In this document: in pieces, positions 1-6,872 of the stretch
How the letters are laid out: the number at the start of each line of letters is the position of its first letter
How positions within the stretch are numbered: position 1 is the stretch's first letter
NCBI RefSeq assembly: GCF_015355765.1
Contig: NZ_JACWNA010000025.1
Location: 1-39,779 of the forward strand
Source: Actinomyces haliotis
GTDB lineage: Bacteria > Actinomycetota > Actinomycetes > Actinomycetales > Actinomycetaceae
DNA length: 39,779 bases
Reading direction: 5' to 3'
The notes under the pieces: generated by a model
What the model was told of the DNA's origin: nothing
The model's input: only the letters and a program-made list of their open reading frames with translations
The model's database searches: none
Program-made: the position numbers and the translations under genes

Positions 1-21
1 CGCCACCCCGTGGGGGTGGCG
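1..21 (-). terminator. Hairpin downstream of tig
   Basis: A 9-bp perfect inverted repeat (arms 1-9 and 13-21, 3-nt loop) lies about 60 bases past the tig stop codon. There is no U-tract, as is common in very GC-rich actinobacteria, so it is called a terminator from position and stem strength only. The window starts at the stem, so it could extend further left. Confidence 0.55.
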
Positions 22-78
22 GCCCGCTCCCGCTCGTGCTGTCGACGGCGAGCAGCGCCGTCATGATGAGCGTGAGGC

Positions 79-1434
79 TCAGGCCTCCTCGGTCTCCTCA
101 GCGGCGGCCTCAGCAGCCTCCTCGACGGCGTCGACGGCGTCCTGCGCGTCGAGCTCGTCGGAGCCAATGTACTCGGTGAGGTCGACGTCGTTGCCGTCGG
201 TGTCCTTGACCTCGACCTGGCGCAGGGCCATGGCGAGGGACTTGTTGCGCGCGATCTCGGAGACGAAGGCCGGGATCTGGCCGGCCTGCTGGGCGCCCTG
301 CATGAACTGACCGGGCTCCATGCCGTACTGCTGCGCGGTCTGGATGAGGAACTCGATCAGCTCGTCCTGGTTGACACCGACCTCGAGCTTCTCGGCGAGG
401 ACGTCGAGGATGATCTGGTCGCGGACGCCCGTGACCATCTCCTCGCGGATCTCCTCCGCGTGCGGGTCGTCCTCCTCCTTGCCCTCGGCCTGGAGGTGCT
501 GCTTGATCTGGTCCTCGACGACGTCGGAGGGGGCCTCGACCTTGACGGCGTCGCGGAGCTGCTCGAGGAGGGCGTCGCGGGCGGCGACGGCCTGGTCGGC
601 GGCCTTGCGGTCCGCGGCCTGCTTGCGCAGGTCCTCCTTGAGCTCGTCGATGGTGTCGAACTCGGAGGCCATCTGGGCGAAGTCGTCGTCGGCGTCGGGC
701 AACTCGCGCTGCTTGACGGACTGCGCGGTGACGGTGACCTCAGCCTCCTCGCCCTCGTGCTCGCCGCCGGCGAGCTTCGTGGTGAAAGTGGCGGTCTCCT
801 CGGAGTGGAGGCCGCGCAGGGCCGTGTCGAGGCCCTTGAGCATGTCCCCCTTGCCGATCTCGTAGGAGACGCCGGAGACGGAGTCGACCTCCTCGCCGTC
901 GATGACGGCCTTGAGGTCGATGGTGACGAAGTCGCCGGTCTTGGCCTTGCGCTTGACGGACTTGAGCGAGCCGAAGCGGGCGCGGAGGTTGTCGAGCTCG
1001 GTCTCGACGTCCTCGTCCGTGACGGTGACCGGGTCGACCTCGACCTTGAGGCCGGAGAGCTCGGGGAGCTCGATCTCCGGACGGACGGTCACCTCGGCGG
1101 TGAAGCCGAGCTGGCCGCCCTGGGCGCCGGAGACGTTGGGGAGCTCGGTGACCTCGACCTCGGGCTGGGCCATGGGCACACGACCGGCCTCGGTGATGGC
1201 GTCGCGGTAGAAGTCGGGGAGCTTGTCGTTGACGGCCTCCTGGATGACCGCACCACGGCCGACGCGCTGGTCGATGACCTGGGTCGGGACGTGACCGCGA
1301 CGGAAGCCGGGGACCTGGATCTGGGAGCCGATCTCCTGGTAGGCGGCGTCGAGGCTCGGCTTGAGCTCCTCGTAGGGGACCTCCACGGTCAGCTTGATAC
1401 GCGCGGGGTCGATGGTCTCGACAGTGCTCTTCAC
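79..1434 (-). CDS. tig: Trigger factor, ribosome-associated chaperone and peptidyl-prolyl isomerase
   Basis: The 451-residue product has the full trigger factor layout. The N-terminal ribosome-binding domain carries the signature loop G-F-R-R-G-H at residues 43-48. A central FKBP-type isomerase domain follows at about 155-235 (GDFVTIDLKA onward), then a long helical C-terminal chaperone domain. The tail is very acidic and Ala/Glu-rich (last ~25 residues), an actinobacterial habit. It acts at the ribosome exit tunnel, shielding nascent chains. The ATG start is conserved in family position (MKSTVETIDPARIKL). The next gene upstream on this strand ends at 1622, leaving a 187-base leader that contains a possible -10 element. 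Identity is secure. Confidence 0.97.
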   Translation of the reverse strand: MKSTVETIDPARIKLTVEVPYEELKPSLDAAYQEIGSQIQVPGFRRGHVPTQVIDQRVGRGAVIQEAVNDKLPDFYRDAITEAGRVPMAQPEVEVTELPNVSGAQGGQLGFTAEVTVRPEIELPELSGLKVEVDPVTVTDEDVETELDNLRARFGSLKSVKRKAKTGDFVTIDLKAVIDGEEVDSVSGVSYEIGKGDMLKGLDTALRGLHSEETATFTTKLAGGEHEGEEAEVTVTAQSVKQRELPDADDDFAQMASEFDTIDELKEDLRKQAADRKAADQAVAARDALLEQLRDAVKVEAPSDVVEDQIKQHLQAEGKEEDDPHAEEIREEMVTGVRDQIILDVLAEKLEVGVNQDELIEFLIQTAQQYGMEPGQFMQGAQQAGQIPAFVSEIARNKSLAMALRQVEVKDTDGNDVDLTEYIGSDELDAQDAVDAVEEAAEAAAEETEEA

Positions 1435-1527
1435 GAGGGTGTACTCCGATAGACGAGTGGCTGGTGTTCACGCGGGACGCTCGCAGAGCCTCCCGGCCGA
1501 CGCCCCTGTGCGGCGTCAATCCGTGCC

Positions 1528-1533
1528 ATCTTA
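1528..1533 (-). promoter_or_regulatory. Possible -10 element for tig (TAAGAT)
   Basis: On the minus strand TAAGAT matches the actinobacterial TANNNT -10 pattern about 95 bases before the tig ATG. No convincing -35 hexamer is seen at the expected distance, so this is only a candidate. Confidence 0.3.
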
Positions 1534-1621
1534 GGGCAAGGGGGCCATCACCCGGAAAATGAGACGGGGCACAGCCGGCGTCCAGCGGGTGTCACCGCGA
1601 CGCCGCCCGAGGCGGGGCGGC

Positions 1622-1912
1622 TCAGAGGACCGGCACGCTGCGCCCGGAGACGACCTTGGCGAGCACGGCGCGTGGTGCCGCGGCGACCTTTCGGACCGCG
1701 GTCGTCGTGCGCTCATGGACCTCACGGGCGTCGGTGTCGTCCGTTCCGGTGAAGCGGACCGTCACGCGGGGCGCGCCGGAGACGACGTCGACCTGGAAGG
1801 ACTCGAGGGTCGTGGACGCGGTGACAGCGGAGCGGGCGGCGTCCTCGACGGCCTGCGGGCCGTGACCCGGCCGGAGCGCGCCGATGGTGAGGATGGATCG
1901 GTAGGAGGGCAC
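1622..1912 (-). CDS. Small protein of unknown function
   Basis: A 96-residue protein starting from GTG. It has no family I recognise, no membrane segment and no signal peptide. It reads like a small alpha/beta domain: a beta-rich opening (SYRSILTIGAL), a helix around residues 20-32 (AVEDAARSAV), two strands, and a helix around 62-75. Codon use (G/C at third positions) matches its neighbours, which supports a real gene. It lies between tRNA-Pro and tig on the same strand. The exact start is uncertain because no clear ribosome-binding site precedes the GTG; it could be leaderless. Confidence 0.6.
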   Translation of the reverse strand: MPSYRSILTIGALRPGHGPQAVEDAARSAVTASTTLESFQVDVVSGAPRVTVRFTGTDDTDAREVHERTTTAVRKVAAAPRAVLAKVVSGRSVPVL

Positions 1913-2065
1913 GGTGTCAGGCTACGCGGCGCCGGCGCACCTGGAGCTCGTCGACCGGGACCCTCACGGTCACAGCCCCGTGCGCCATCACGTGCGTGAT
2001 CCGGACCCGACCCCAGGATCGAGCGGCACGAGCCGCCGGACCACCGCTGGAGGCTCGGGACCAGA

Positions 2066-2142
2066 TGGTCGGGGTAGCGGGATTTGAACCCACGATCTCC
2101 TGCTCCCAAAGCAGGCGCGCTACCAAGCTGCGCTATACCCCG
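2066..2142 (-). tRNA. tRNA-Pro (anticodon TGG)
   Basis: Read on the minus strand this folds as a complete cloverleaf. The 7-bp acceptor stem is CGGGGTA/TACCCCG. The anticodon stem CCTGC/GCAGG encloses loop TTTGGGA with anticodon TGG, and the T-arm contains GGTTCAAATCC. Discriminator A is followed by an encoded CCA (complement of 2066-2068), unlike the neighbouring tRNA-Gly. TGG reads CCA and, by wobble, other proline codons. Confidence 0.95.
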
Positions 2143-2147
2143 TGGAA

Positions 2148-2189
2148 CGAGTGAGGCCGCCGTCGGGCAACCGACGGCGGCCTCACTCG
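2148..2189 (-). terminator. 19-bp perfect hairpin between the two tRNA genes
   Basis: Arms 2148-2166 and 2171-2189 are perfectly complementary over 19 bp around a 4-base loop (GCAA on the plus strand). It lies between tRNA-Gly (upstream on the minus strand) and tRNA-Pro, so it probably terminates tRNA-Gly transcription or marks a processing site. No U-tract. Confidence 0.65.
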
Positions 2190-2196
2190 ATCACCG

Positions 2197-2267
2197 AGCG
2201 GGTGACGGGAATCGAACCCGCGCAATCTGCTTGGAAGGCAGAGGCTCTACCATTGAGCTACACCCGC
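2197..2267 (-). tRNA. tRNA-Gly (anticodon TCC)
   Basis: Minus-strand cloverleaf with acceptor stem GCGGGTG/CACCCGC. The anticodon stem TCTGC/GCAGA encloses loop CTTCCAA with anticodon TCC, and the T-arm contains GGTTCGATTCC. The discriminator base is U, as usual for bacterial tRNA-Gly. CCA is not encoded (the genome reads CGG there), so it must be added enzymatically. Confidence 0.95.
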
Positions 2268-2274
2268 GTTCGGA

Positions 2275-2292
2275 GGGTCGATCGCTCGACCC
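2275..2292 (-). terminator. Short hairpin just after rpmF
   Basis: A 7-bp stem GGGTCGA/TCGACCC with loop TCGC sits 9 bases past the rpmF stop and just before tRNA-Gly. It may be a weak terminator or a boundary for processing a joint rpmF-tRNA transcript. Confidence 0.45.
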
Positions 2293-2301
2293 ACCACAAG
2301 A

Positions 2302-2466
2302 TCAGTGCTCGATGAGACCGGTCTTGTAGGCCTTCGCCAGGCGGCGGGGCACGGTGATCTCGCGGCCAGCGACGCGGATGGTGTTGAGCTCGGTCAGCTC
2401 GGCCTTCCACTGCGATCGGCGGTTACGGGTGTTGCTGCGGGACATCTTCCGCTTCGGCACTGCCAT
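2302..2466 (-). CDS. rpmF: 50S ribosomal protein L32, zinc-ligand-free form
   Basis: The 54-residue product begins [20 protein letters not shown], the standard actinobacterial L32 start, and is preceded by a good ribosome-binding site (GAGAGGAG, 6 bases before ATG). The open frame extends 30 codons further upstream, but that part is not L32-like, so this ATG was chosen. The protein contains no cysteine and therefore lacks the two CxxC-type zinc knuckles of C-plus L32. It is short, ending [10 protein letters not shown]. In several bacteria such C-minus L32 copies are zinc-independent replacements under Zur control; whether this is the only L32 here cannot be told from the window. Confidence 0.9.
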   Translation of the reverse strand: MAVPKRKMSRSNTRNRRSQWKAELTELNTIRVAGREITVPRRLAKAYKTGLIEH

Positions 2467-2489
2467 GAGCCCGCTCCTCTCAAGTCTGG

Positions 2490-2503
2490 GGATCGTTCGA
2501 TCC
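2490..2503. promoter_or_regulatory. Palindrome in the rpmF leader
   Basis: GGATCG-TT-CGATCC is an inverted repeat with 6-bp arms, 24-37 bases upstream of the rpmF start. It could be an operator or a short RNA hairpin in the leader. It does not resemble a Zur box by eye. Confidence 0.3.
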
Positions 2504-2616
2504 AACGGAAACTGGACCGAGGGACACCATAACGACTCCGACCAAGCGCCTTCCACCCCGGGCGCGTCGACCGCGGTGTGAGATCAGTCCCGTCAGGCAC
2601 CTGTCATCATGCCCCC

Positions 2617-3342
2617 ATGCCGCAGACCTCCTCGAGCCCCTCCCCCGACGGCGACGCCTCCCGCTCGGGACTCACGCCGGCACCCCGGCTCACGCTGGCC
2701 CGCGGCGACCACCCCGAGACCGATCTCGAGGTCAAGCGGTCCCACTTCCTCGCCCGCGCCGCCCGCACCGACACCGAGGAGGAGGCCCGCGCCTTCATCG
2801 CCTCGGTCCGATCCGCCCACGCCGATGCTCGGCACCACTGCTCGGCCTTCACCGTCCCCGTCGACGGCGCCCTGCCCGTCGAGCGCTCCAGCGACGACGG
2901 CGAGCCCTCCGGCACGGCGGGCCAGCCGATCCTCGAGGTCCTGCGGGGCAGCAGCCTCACGGCGACGACCGTCGTCGTCACCCGCTACTTCGGCGGGACG
3001 CTCCTCGGCACGGGCGGCCTCGTGCGGGCCTACTCAGCAGCCGCGAGCGAGGCCCTCGCCGCGGCCCGTCAGGTTCGGATCGTCTCTCGCGACGTGTGGG
3101 ACGTGCGCGTCCCGGTGGCCGATGCCGGCCGACTCGACGCCGAGCTGCGCGGACTCGCCGGTGGAGCCGGCGCCGGGATCGACGTCGAGGAGGCGATCTG
3201 GGGCGCCACCCACGCCGTCCTCCTCGTGACCACCGGGGACGCCGACGACGCGGCGCTCCTGGCCCAGGCCGTGGCCGAGCTGACGCAGGGCGGCACCGCA
3301 CCCGAGCCCGCCGGGTCGAGGCTCGTCGAGCTCCCAGCCTGA
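2617..3342 (+). CDS. YigZ/IMPACT family protein
   Basis: The product is 241 residues from this ATG. The N-terminal domain is the UPF0029/IMPACT fold: KRSHFLARA, then ARHHCSAF, the highly conserved SSDDGEPSGTAGQPIL block, and TVVVTRYFGGTLLGTGGLVRAYSAAASEAL. A smaller C-terminal DUF1949-like domain follows. The family is cytoplasmic and of uncertain role; the eukaryotic homologue IMPACT modulates translation control and bacterial YigZ is linked by structure to nucleic-acid or ribosome binding. An in-frame GTG at 2578 is possible, but the ATG lies closer to the conserved region. No clear Shine-Dalgarno precedes it. The first ~35 residues are a Ser/Pro-rich low-complexity extension. Confidence 0.88.
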   Translation: MPQTSSSPSPDGDASRSGLTPAPRLTLARGDHPETDLEVKRSHFLARAARTDTEEEARAFIASVRSAHADARHHCSAFTVPVDGALPVERSSDDGEPSGTAGQPILEVLRGSSLTATTVVVTRYFGGTLLGTGGLVRAYSAAASEALAAARQVRIVSRDVWDVRVPVADAGRLDAELRGLAGGAGAGIDVEEAIWGATHAVLLVTTGDADDAALLAQAVAELTQGGTAPEPAGSRLVELPA

Positions 3343-3375
3343 GCCGTCTCACGGTGTGAGCCGCACCTCGCGAAC

Positions 3376-3406
3376 TTGACGCCCGGTGCGGACACGGCGC
3401 TACCCT
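3376..3406 (+). promoter_or_regulatory. Candidate promoter for the cysK leader transcript
   Basis: TTGACG (3376-3381) is a near-consensus -35. Seventeen bases later GCTACC begins, overlapping TACCCT at 3401-3406, an acceptable actinobacterial -10. A start near 3412 would give a leader of about 350 bases before cysK, containing the Cys-rich small ORF and several hairpins. Only the motif match supports it. Confidence 0.45.
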
Positions 3407-3454
3407 TCCAGGCACCGGCCGCTCACGCGGCCCTGAGCCGAGAGGAGGACCCCC

Positions 3455-3511
3455 ATGATGGCCAACGGCGTCATGCGTGCGATGTCCTCCTCCTGCTGTC
3501 AGTGTCGATAG
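3455..3511 (+). CDS. Cys/Met-rich leader peptide upstream of cysK
   Basis: An 18-codon ORF, MMANGVMRAMSSSCCQCR then TAG, is preceded by a textbook Shine-Dalgarno AGGAGG at 3443-3448, 6 bases before the first of two tandem ATGs. Seven of 18 residues contain sulfur (four Met, three Cys). The cysteine codons TGC TGT, then TGT, sit at the very end, just after three serine codons, so substrate (Ser) and product (Cys) codons lie side by side. The last codons form the left arm of a 12-bp hairpin (3500-3531). It ends about 250 bases before cysK. Position, codon content and overlap with the hairpin fit a cysteine-sensing attenuator. Cysteine-responsive upstream ORFs with terminal Cys codons are known in mycobacteria; that this one works likewise is inference. 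Confidence 0.75.
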   Translation: MMANGVMRAMSSSCCQCR

Positions 3512-3551
3512 GGCGCCAGGCCTTGACACTGTGCGCGCGTCGCTGCGCGCA
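3500..3551 (+). promoter_or_regulatory. Tandem hairpins overlapping the leader-peptide stop (putative attenuator)
   Basis: Hairpin 1: CAGTGTC (3500-3506) pairs with GACACTG (3525-3531) and, after a 3-nt bulge, AGGGC (3510-3514) pairs with GCCTT (3520-3524, one G-U), with a 5-base loop. Hairpin 2 abuts it: TGCGCGCG (3532-3539), loop TCGC, TGCGCGCA (3544-3551). The left arm of hairpin 1 contains the last Cys codon and the stop of the leader peptide, so a ribosome held at the Cys codons would cover it. A third 7-bp hairpin follows at 3563-3581. No U-tract follows, so the mechanism (Rho, intrinsic termination or translation) is open. Confidence 0.55.
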
Positions 3552-3759
3552 TGCCCGGCGCTCGGGGTGGGACGCACCCCGGAAGGCGACGGCGCGGCGG
3601 CGCCCGCCTGACCGTCTCCCACCTGCACACCGCACCCGACGGACGCGAACCGTCACCGCCCGGCGCACGCAGCCCAGGGCACCGGAACACCCATCCACCA
3701 CCGCTCGCGGGGACCGGTCGCGACATCGAGATCCCGCTTGGCACACAGAGGAGACACTC

Positions 3760-4686
3760 ATGACTTCCTACCTCAACGACATTACCGAGGCCGTCGGCGG
3801 CACCCCGCTCGTCAAGATCAACCGCGTCATCTCCGGCCCCGCCACCGTCCTGGCCAAGGTCGAGGCCTTCGAGCCGGCCGGCAGCGTCAAGGACCGCATC
3901 GCGCTGTCCATCGTCCGTGCCGCGGAGGAGTCCGGCGACCTCAAGCCCGGCGGGACGATCATCGAGGCGACCTCCGGCAACACCGGCGTCGGCCTGTCGA
4001 TGGTCGGCGCGGCCCTCGGCTACAAGGTCATCATCACGATGCCGGAGACGATGTCCAAGGAGCGCCGCGCGATCATGCGCGCCTTCGGCGCCGAGCTCAT
4101 CCTTATCTCCGAGGGCGGCGTCGCCGGAGCCGTCAAGAAGGCCGAGGAGATCCAGGCGGCCACGCCGAACTCAATCCTCGCCTCGCAGTTCACCAACGAG
4201 GCCAACCCGCGCGTCCACCGCGAGACCACCGCGCGCGAGCTCCTCGAGCAGGCCGGCGACTTCGACGTCTTCGTCGCGGGCATCGGCACCGGCGGCACCC
4301 TCACCGGTGTCGGCACCGTCCTGCGCGAGGAGCGCCCCGAGACCAAGATCTACGGTGTCGAGCCCGCCGAGTCCCCGCTCCTGTCCGACGGCAAGGCCGG
4401 CCCGCACAAGATCCAGGGCCTCGGCCCCAACGTCGTTCCCGAGGTCCTCGACCAGGAGATCTGGGACGAGCTGCTCCACATCACCTCCGACGACGCCATC
4501 GAGTACGCCCGTCGCGCCGCCAAGGAGGAGGGGCTCCTCGTCGGCATCTCCTCCGGTGCCGCCCTGGCTGCCGCGGACCAGCTCTCCAAGCGGCCCGAGT
4601 TCGAGGGCAAGACGATCGTCACCGTCCTCCCGGACACCGGCGAGCGCTACCTGTCCACCCCCCTGTACTCCGAGTACCTCAACTGA
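3760..4686 (+). CDS. cysK: Cysteine synthase A (O-acetylserine sulfhydrylase)
   Basis: The 308-residue PLP enzyme is of normal CysK length. The PLP-binding lysine is K44 in AGSVKDR, the substrate loop is TSGNTGVGLSMVG, and the phosphate-binding loop is GIGTGGTLTGVG. The C-terminal GISSGAAL motif completes the active site. It converts O-acetyl-L-serine plus sulfide to cysteine in the cytoplasm. The frame is open far upstream, but this ATG has a strong ribosome-binding site (AGAGGAGA) and matches the family N-terminus, MTSYLNDITEAVGGTPLV. cysE follows 156 bases downstream on the same strand, so the two steps of cysteine synthesis form one unit. The long structured leader with a Cys-codon peptide implies regulation by cysteine supply. 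Confidence 0.96.
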   Translation: MTSYLNDITEAVGGTPLVKINRVISGPATVLAKVEAFEPAGSVKDRIALSIVRAAEESGDLKPGGTIIEATSGNTGVGLSMVGAALGYKVIITMPETMSKERRAIMRAFGAELILISEGGVAGAVKKAEEIQAATPNSILASQFTNEANPRVHRETTARELLEQAGDFDVFVAGIGTGGTLTGVGTVLREERPETKIYGVEPAESPLLSDGKAGPHKIQGLGPNVVPEVLDQEIWDELLHITSDDAIEYARRAAKEEGLLVGISSGAALAAADQLSKRPEFEGKTIVTVLPDTGERYLSTPLYSEYLN

Positions 4687-4707
4687 GGCCCTCCTGCGCG
4701 AGTCCCG

Positions 4708-4770
4708 GCCGTCGTCCCTGAGACGCCGGGACCGACGGCGGTGCTCCTGGGAGCAGGAGCACCGCCGTCG
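4708..4770 (+). promoter_or_regulatory. Mutually exclusive hairpins between cysK and cysE
   Basis: A 17-bp perfect hairpin (arms 4733-4749 and 4754-4770, loop GGAG) lies in the cysK-cysE gap. A competing stem is possible upstream: GCCGTCGTCCC (4708-4718) pairs with GGGACCGACGGC (4728-4739) with one bulged C. The competing stem uses 4733-4739, the base of the 17-bp hairpin, so both cannot form fully. This is the geometry of an antiterminator/terminator pair, or the large hairpin may simply stabilise cysK mRNA. No U-tract follows. Confidence 0.5.
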
Positions 4771-4842
4771 GGGTTCACGCAGCATCTGTTGCAGCACCTG
4801 ACCCGGCGGGAGGCCGGGCACCGGGACACCCAGGAGGAGCAC

Positions 4843-5418
4843 ATGCCCGAGAAGAACCGGTCCATCCTCGACCACGCCCGAGAGGACCTCGCGGCCGCGC
4901 GCCGCCAGGACCCGGCCGCCCGGTCCAGCCTCGAGGTCGCGCTCCTCTATCCGGGGGTGCACGCCATCTGGGCGTACCGCGTCGCGCACCGGCTCTGGGG
5001 CAACGGGCACAAGCTCGCCGCGCGCGCCGTCTCGCAGGCGGCACGGGGCGTGACCGGTATCGAGATCCACCCGGGCGCCACGATCGGCGACCGCTTCTTC
5101 ATCGACCACGGCATGGGCGTCGTCATCGGTGAGACCGCCGAGGTCGGCGACGACGTCCTCATGTACCACGGCGTCACCCTGGGCGGGGTCTCCACGAATC
5201 CCGGCAAGCGCCACCCCACGATCGGCAACAACGTCCAGATCGGCGCGGGCGCCAAGGTCCTGGGCCCGGTCACCGTCGAGGACGGAGCGAAGATCGGCGC
5301 GAACGCGGTGCTCGTGAAGAACCTGCCCGCCGACCACGTCGGCGTGGGCGTGCCGGCGCGCGTGCGCGACCCGCGCACCGACCCCGAGCTCATGCTCGAC
5401 CCGACGATCTACATCTGA
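4843..5418 (+). CDS. cysE: Serine O-acetyltransferase
   Basis: The 191-residue product is the short CysE form. A helical N-terminal part ([22 protein letters not shown], then [17 protein letters not shown]) precedes a left-handed beta-helix of hexapeptide repeats with the catalytic region [21 protein letters not shown] and MYHGVTLGG. It acetylates serine with acetyl-CoA to supply O-acetylserine to CysK. The ATG is chosen because of a strong Shine-Dalgarno (CAGGAGGAG) and family start; 34 upstream in-frame codons are leader sequence. The C-terminus ends TIYI, with the terminal isoleucine that in CysE proteins inserts into the CysK active site to form the cysteine synthase complex. Confidence 0.95.
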   Translation: MPEKNRSILDHAREDLAAARRQDPAARSSLEVALLYPGVHAIWAYRVAHRLWGNGHKLAARAVSQAARGVTGIEIHPGATIGDRFFIDHGMGVVIGETAEVGDDVLMYHGVTLGGVSTNPGKRHPTIGNNVQIGAGAKVLGPVTVEDGAKIGANAVLVKNLPADHVGVGVPARVRDPRTDPELMLDPTIYI

Positions 5419-5443
5419 CCCATCCGGAGACAGGGATCACCGA

Positions 5444-5477
5444 CGGGACCCCGACCGCGAGCGCGGTCGGGGTCCCG
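5444..5477. terminator. Bidirectional hairpin between cysE and the convergent hydrolase gene
   Basis: A 15-bp perfect stem (5444-5458 with 5463-5477, loop GAGC) lies between convergent genes, 25 bases after the cysE stop and about 50 after the hydrolase stop. It probably terminates both. Confidence 0.75.
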
Positions 5478-5528
5478 TGCGTCAGGGCTGCTCCGTCGGG
5501 TCGACCTTGACGGGGACAGCGACCGGCC

Positions 5529-6860
5529 TCAACGGACGACGGCGCCGGTGGCGAGCTCATGGAGACGGCGGAACACGGCGCCGCCGCTGGCGGCCGAGCC
5601 GTTGTGCTCGTGCTCGCTCGTCACCCACGTGCGCAGCCGCGGCATGAGCGAGGCCGTCTCGAGGCTCGTCGTCATGGGCACGAAGACGTCGCGCGCGTAG
5701 ACGGCCGCCGCGCCGGGGACGTCCGCGGCCCGGAGCGCCGCCTGGTCGTAGAGCCGGGGCCACTCGTGCTCGGCGAGGATCTCCGCGGCCTCGCGCCACG
5801 GGCGCAGGGTGGCGTCCTCGGTGAAGGAGTCACGCGTGACGTGCTCGCCGGTGAGCAGCGTCGGGTCGTCGTCGAAGGCGGCCGGGCGGACGCGCTCGGC
5901 GGCCCAGCGGGTGGCGCCGCCGTCCGCCCAGCAGGACTCGTGGATGACGGCGTAGAGCGGGTTGCGCCCACCGAACGGCAGGCTCGCCCCGAGGTCGTAG
6001 CGGAAGGCCCATGAGTCGGCGTCCCGCTCGAGCAGGTGGTGGAGCGCGTCGATCCCGCGGCTCATGCCGAGCATCGAGCCCAGGCCGCGCAACCGGGTCG
6101 GGCCGACGACGTCGCCCGCGGCCGTGCGGAGCTCACCGCGGGACGCGGTCTCCATGAGGGCGGCGACGCGGTCGCGGTCGGCCGGGTAGCGCCCGTAGAA
6201 GTCCTCGCTCTTGAGGCGCATCGCCTCGTAGGTGAGGGCGTAGGCCTCGTCGATGGAGCGCCCGACGGCGGGCAGCCCTCCGGTGAGGAAGACGTGCTCG
6301 AGGGAGTCCGCGTGGGCGGAGAGGTACCGCGTGACGCAGAAGCCGCCGAAGGACTGACCGAGCAGGCTCCAGCGCTCGACGCCGAGCGCCCGGCGCAGGT
6401 CCTCGCAGTCCTCGACGATCTCGTCGGCCCGCAGGTGGGTGAGCAGTCGGGCGGTGCCGCCGGCGTCCCCGCCGAGGTCGGCCCGGTCGACCGGGGTCGA
6501 CGCACCGGTGCCGCGCTGGTCGAGGAGGAGGACGCGGTAGTGCTCGAGGACAGCGCCCAGCCATCCCGTCCCGCCGTCGGCGCTGGGGCGCGGTGACTCG
6601 CAGCCGGGGCCGCCCTGGAGGAAGACGAGCCACGGCCGGTCGGCCGCGGGCCCGTCCTCGGGGGCGCCGGGGGCGTCGGTGAGGCGGGCGAGCTCGCGGG
6701 CGTACACGGTGATGGTCTCGGAGCCGTGTGCGGTGCCCTCGGGGAAGCGGTCACCCGCGCCCGAGCGGTCGAGGGGGACGGCGATCCGGTGGTCGCGGGT
6801 GAGGAGCCCGGCGGTGGCGGCGGACCAGGGGCCGGAGACGAGGCGGGGCGCGGTGCTCAT
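5529..6860 (-). CDS. Alpha/beta hydrolase, prolyl aminopeptidase family (S33, long form)
   Basis: The 443-residue protein has the oxyanion-hole motif LQGGPGCESP, equivalent to the HGGPG of proline iminopeptidases, and the nucleophile elbow LLGQSFGGFCVTRYL. Late in the chain are the acidic residue in DVFVPM and the histidine region SEHEHNGSA. Length and GQSFGGF fit the Aeromonas/Streptomyces-type prolyl aminopeptidases (about 425 residues) rather than the 310-residue class. It should release N-terminal proline from peptides in the cytoplasm; there is no signal peptide. A -10-like TAGCCT ends 6 bases before the ATG, suggesting a leaderless message. Substrate specificity is inferred from family. 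Confidence 0.87.
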   Translation of the reverse strand: MSTAPRLVSGPWSAATAGLLTRDHRIAVPLDRSGAGDRFPEGTAHGSETITVYARELARLTDAPGAPEDGPAADRPWLVFLQGGPGCESPRPSADGGTGWLGAVLEHYRVLLLDQRGTGASTPVDRADLGGDAGGTARLLTHLRADEIVEDCEDLRRALGVERWSLLGQSFGGFCVTRYLSAHADSLEHVFLTGGLPAVGRSIDEAYALTYEAMRLKSEDFYGRYPADRDRVAALMETASRGELRTAAGDVVGPTRLRGLGSMLGMSRGIDALHHLLERDADSWAFRYDLGASLPFGGRNPLYAVIHESCWADGGATRWAAERVRPAAFDDDPTLLTGEHVTRDSFTEDATLRPWREAAEILAEHEWPRLYDQAALRAADVPGAAAVYARDVFVPMTTSLETASLMPRLRTWVTSEHEHNGSAASGGAVFRRLHELATGAVVR

Positions 6861-6866
6861 GCTCGC

Positions 6867-6872
6867 AGGCTA
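6867..6872 (-). promoter_or_regulatory. Leaderless-type -10 (TAGCCT) for the hydrolase gene
   Basis: TAGCCT on the minus strand lies 6 bases before the ATG at 6860, the spacing of actinobacterial leaderless promoters, and no Shine-Dalgarno is present. Confidence 0.4.

Noticed and set aside
3376-3759. N-terminal extension of CysK by 128 residues
   Set aside because: The upstream part is Arg/Pro/Thr-rich and unlike CysK, while ATG 3760 has a strong ribosome-binding site and the conserved family start.
4784-4801. A second Cys-codon tail (ICCST then stop) just before cysE
   Set aside because: It resembles the cysK leader ending, but its frame has no ATG, GTG or TTG start downstream of cysK, so no translatable peptide can be supported.
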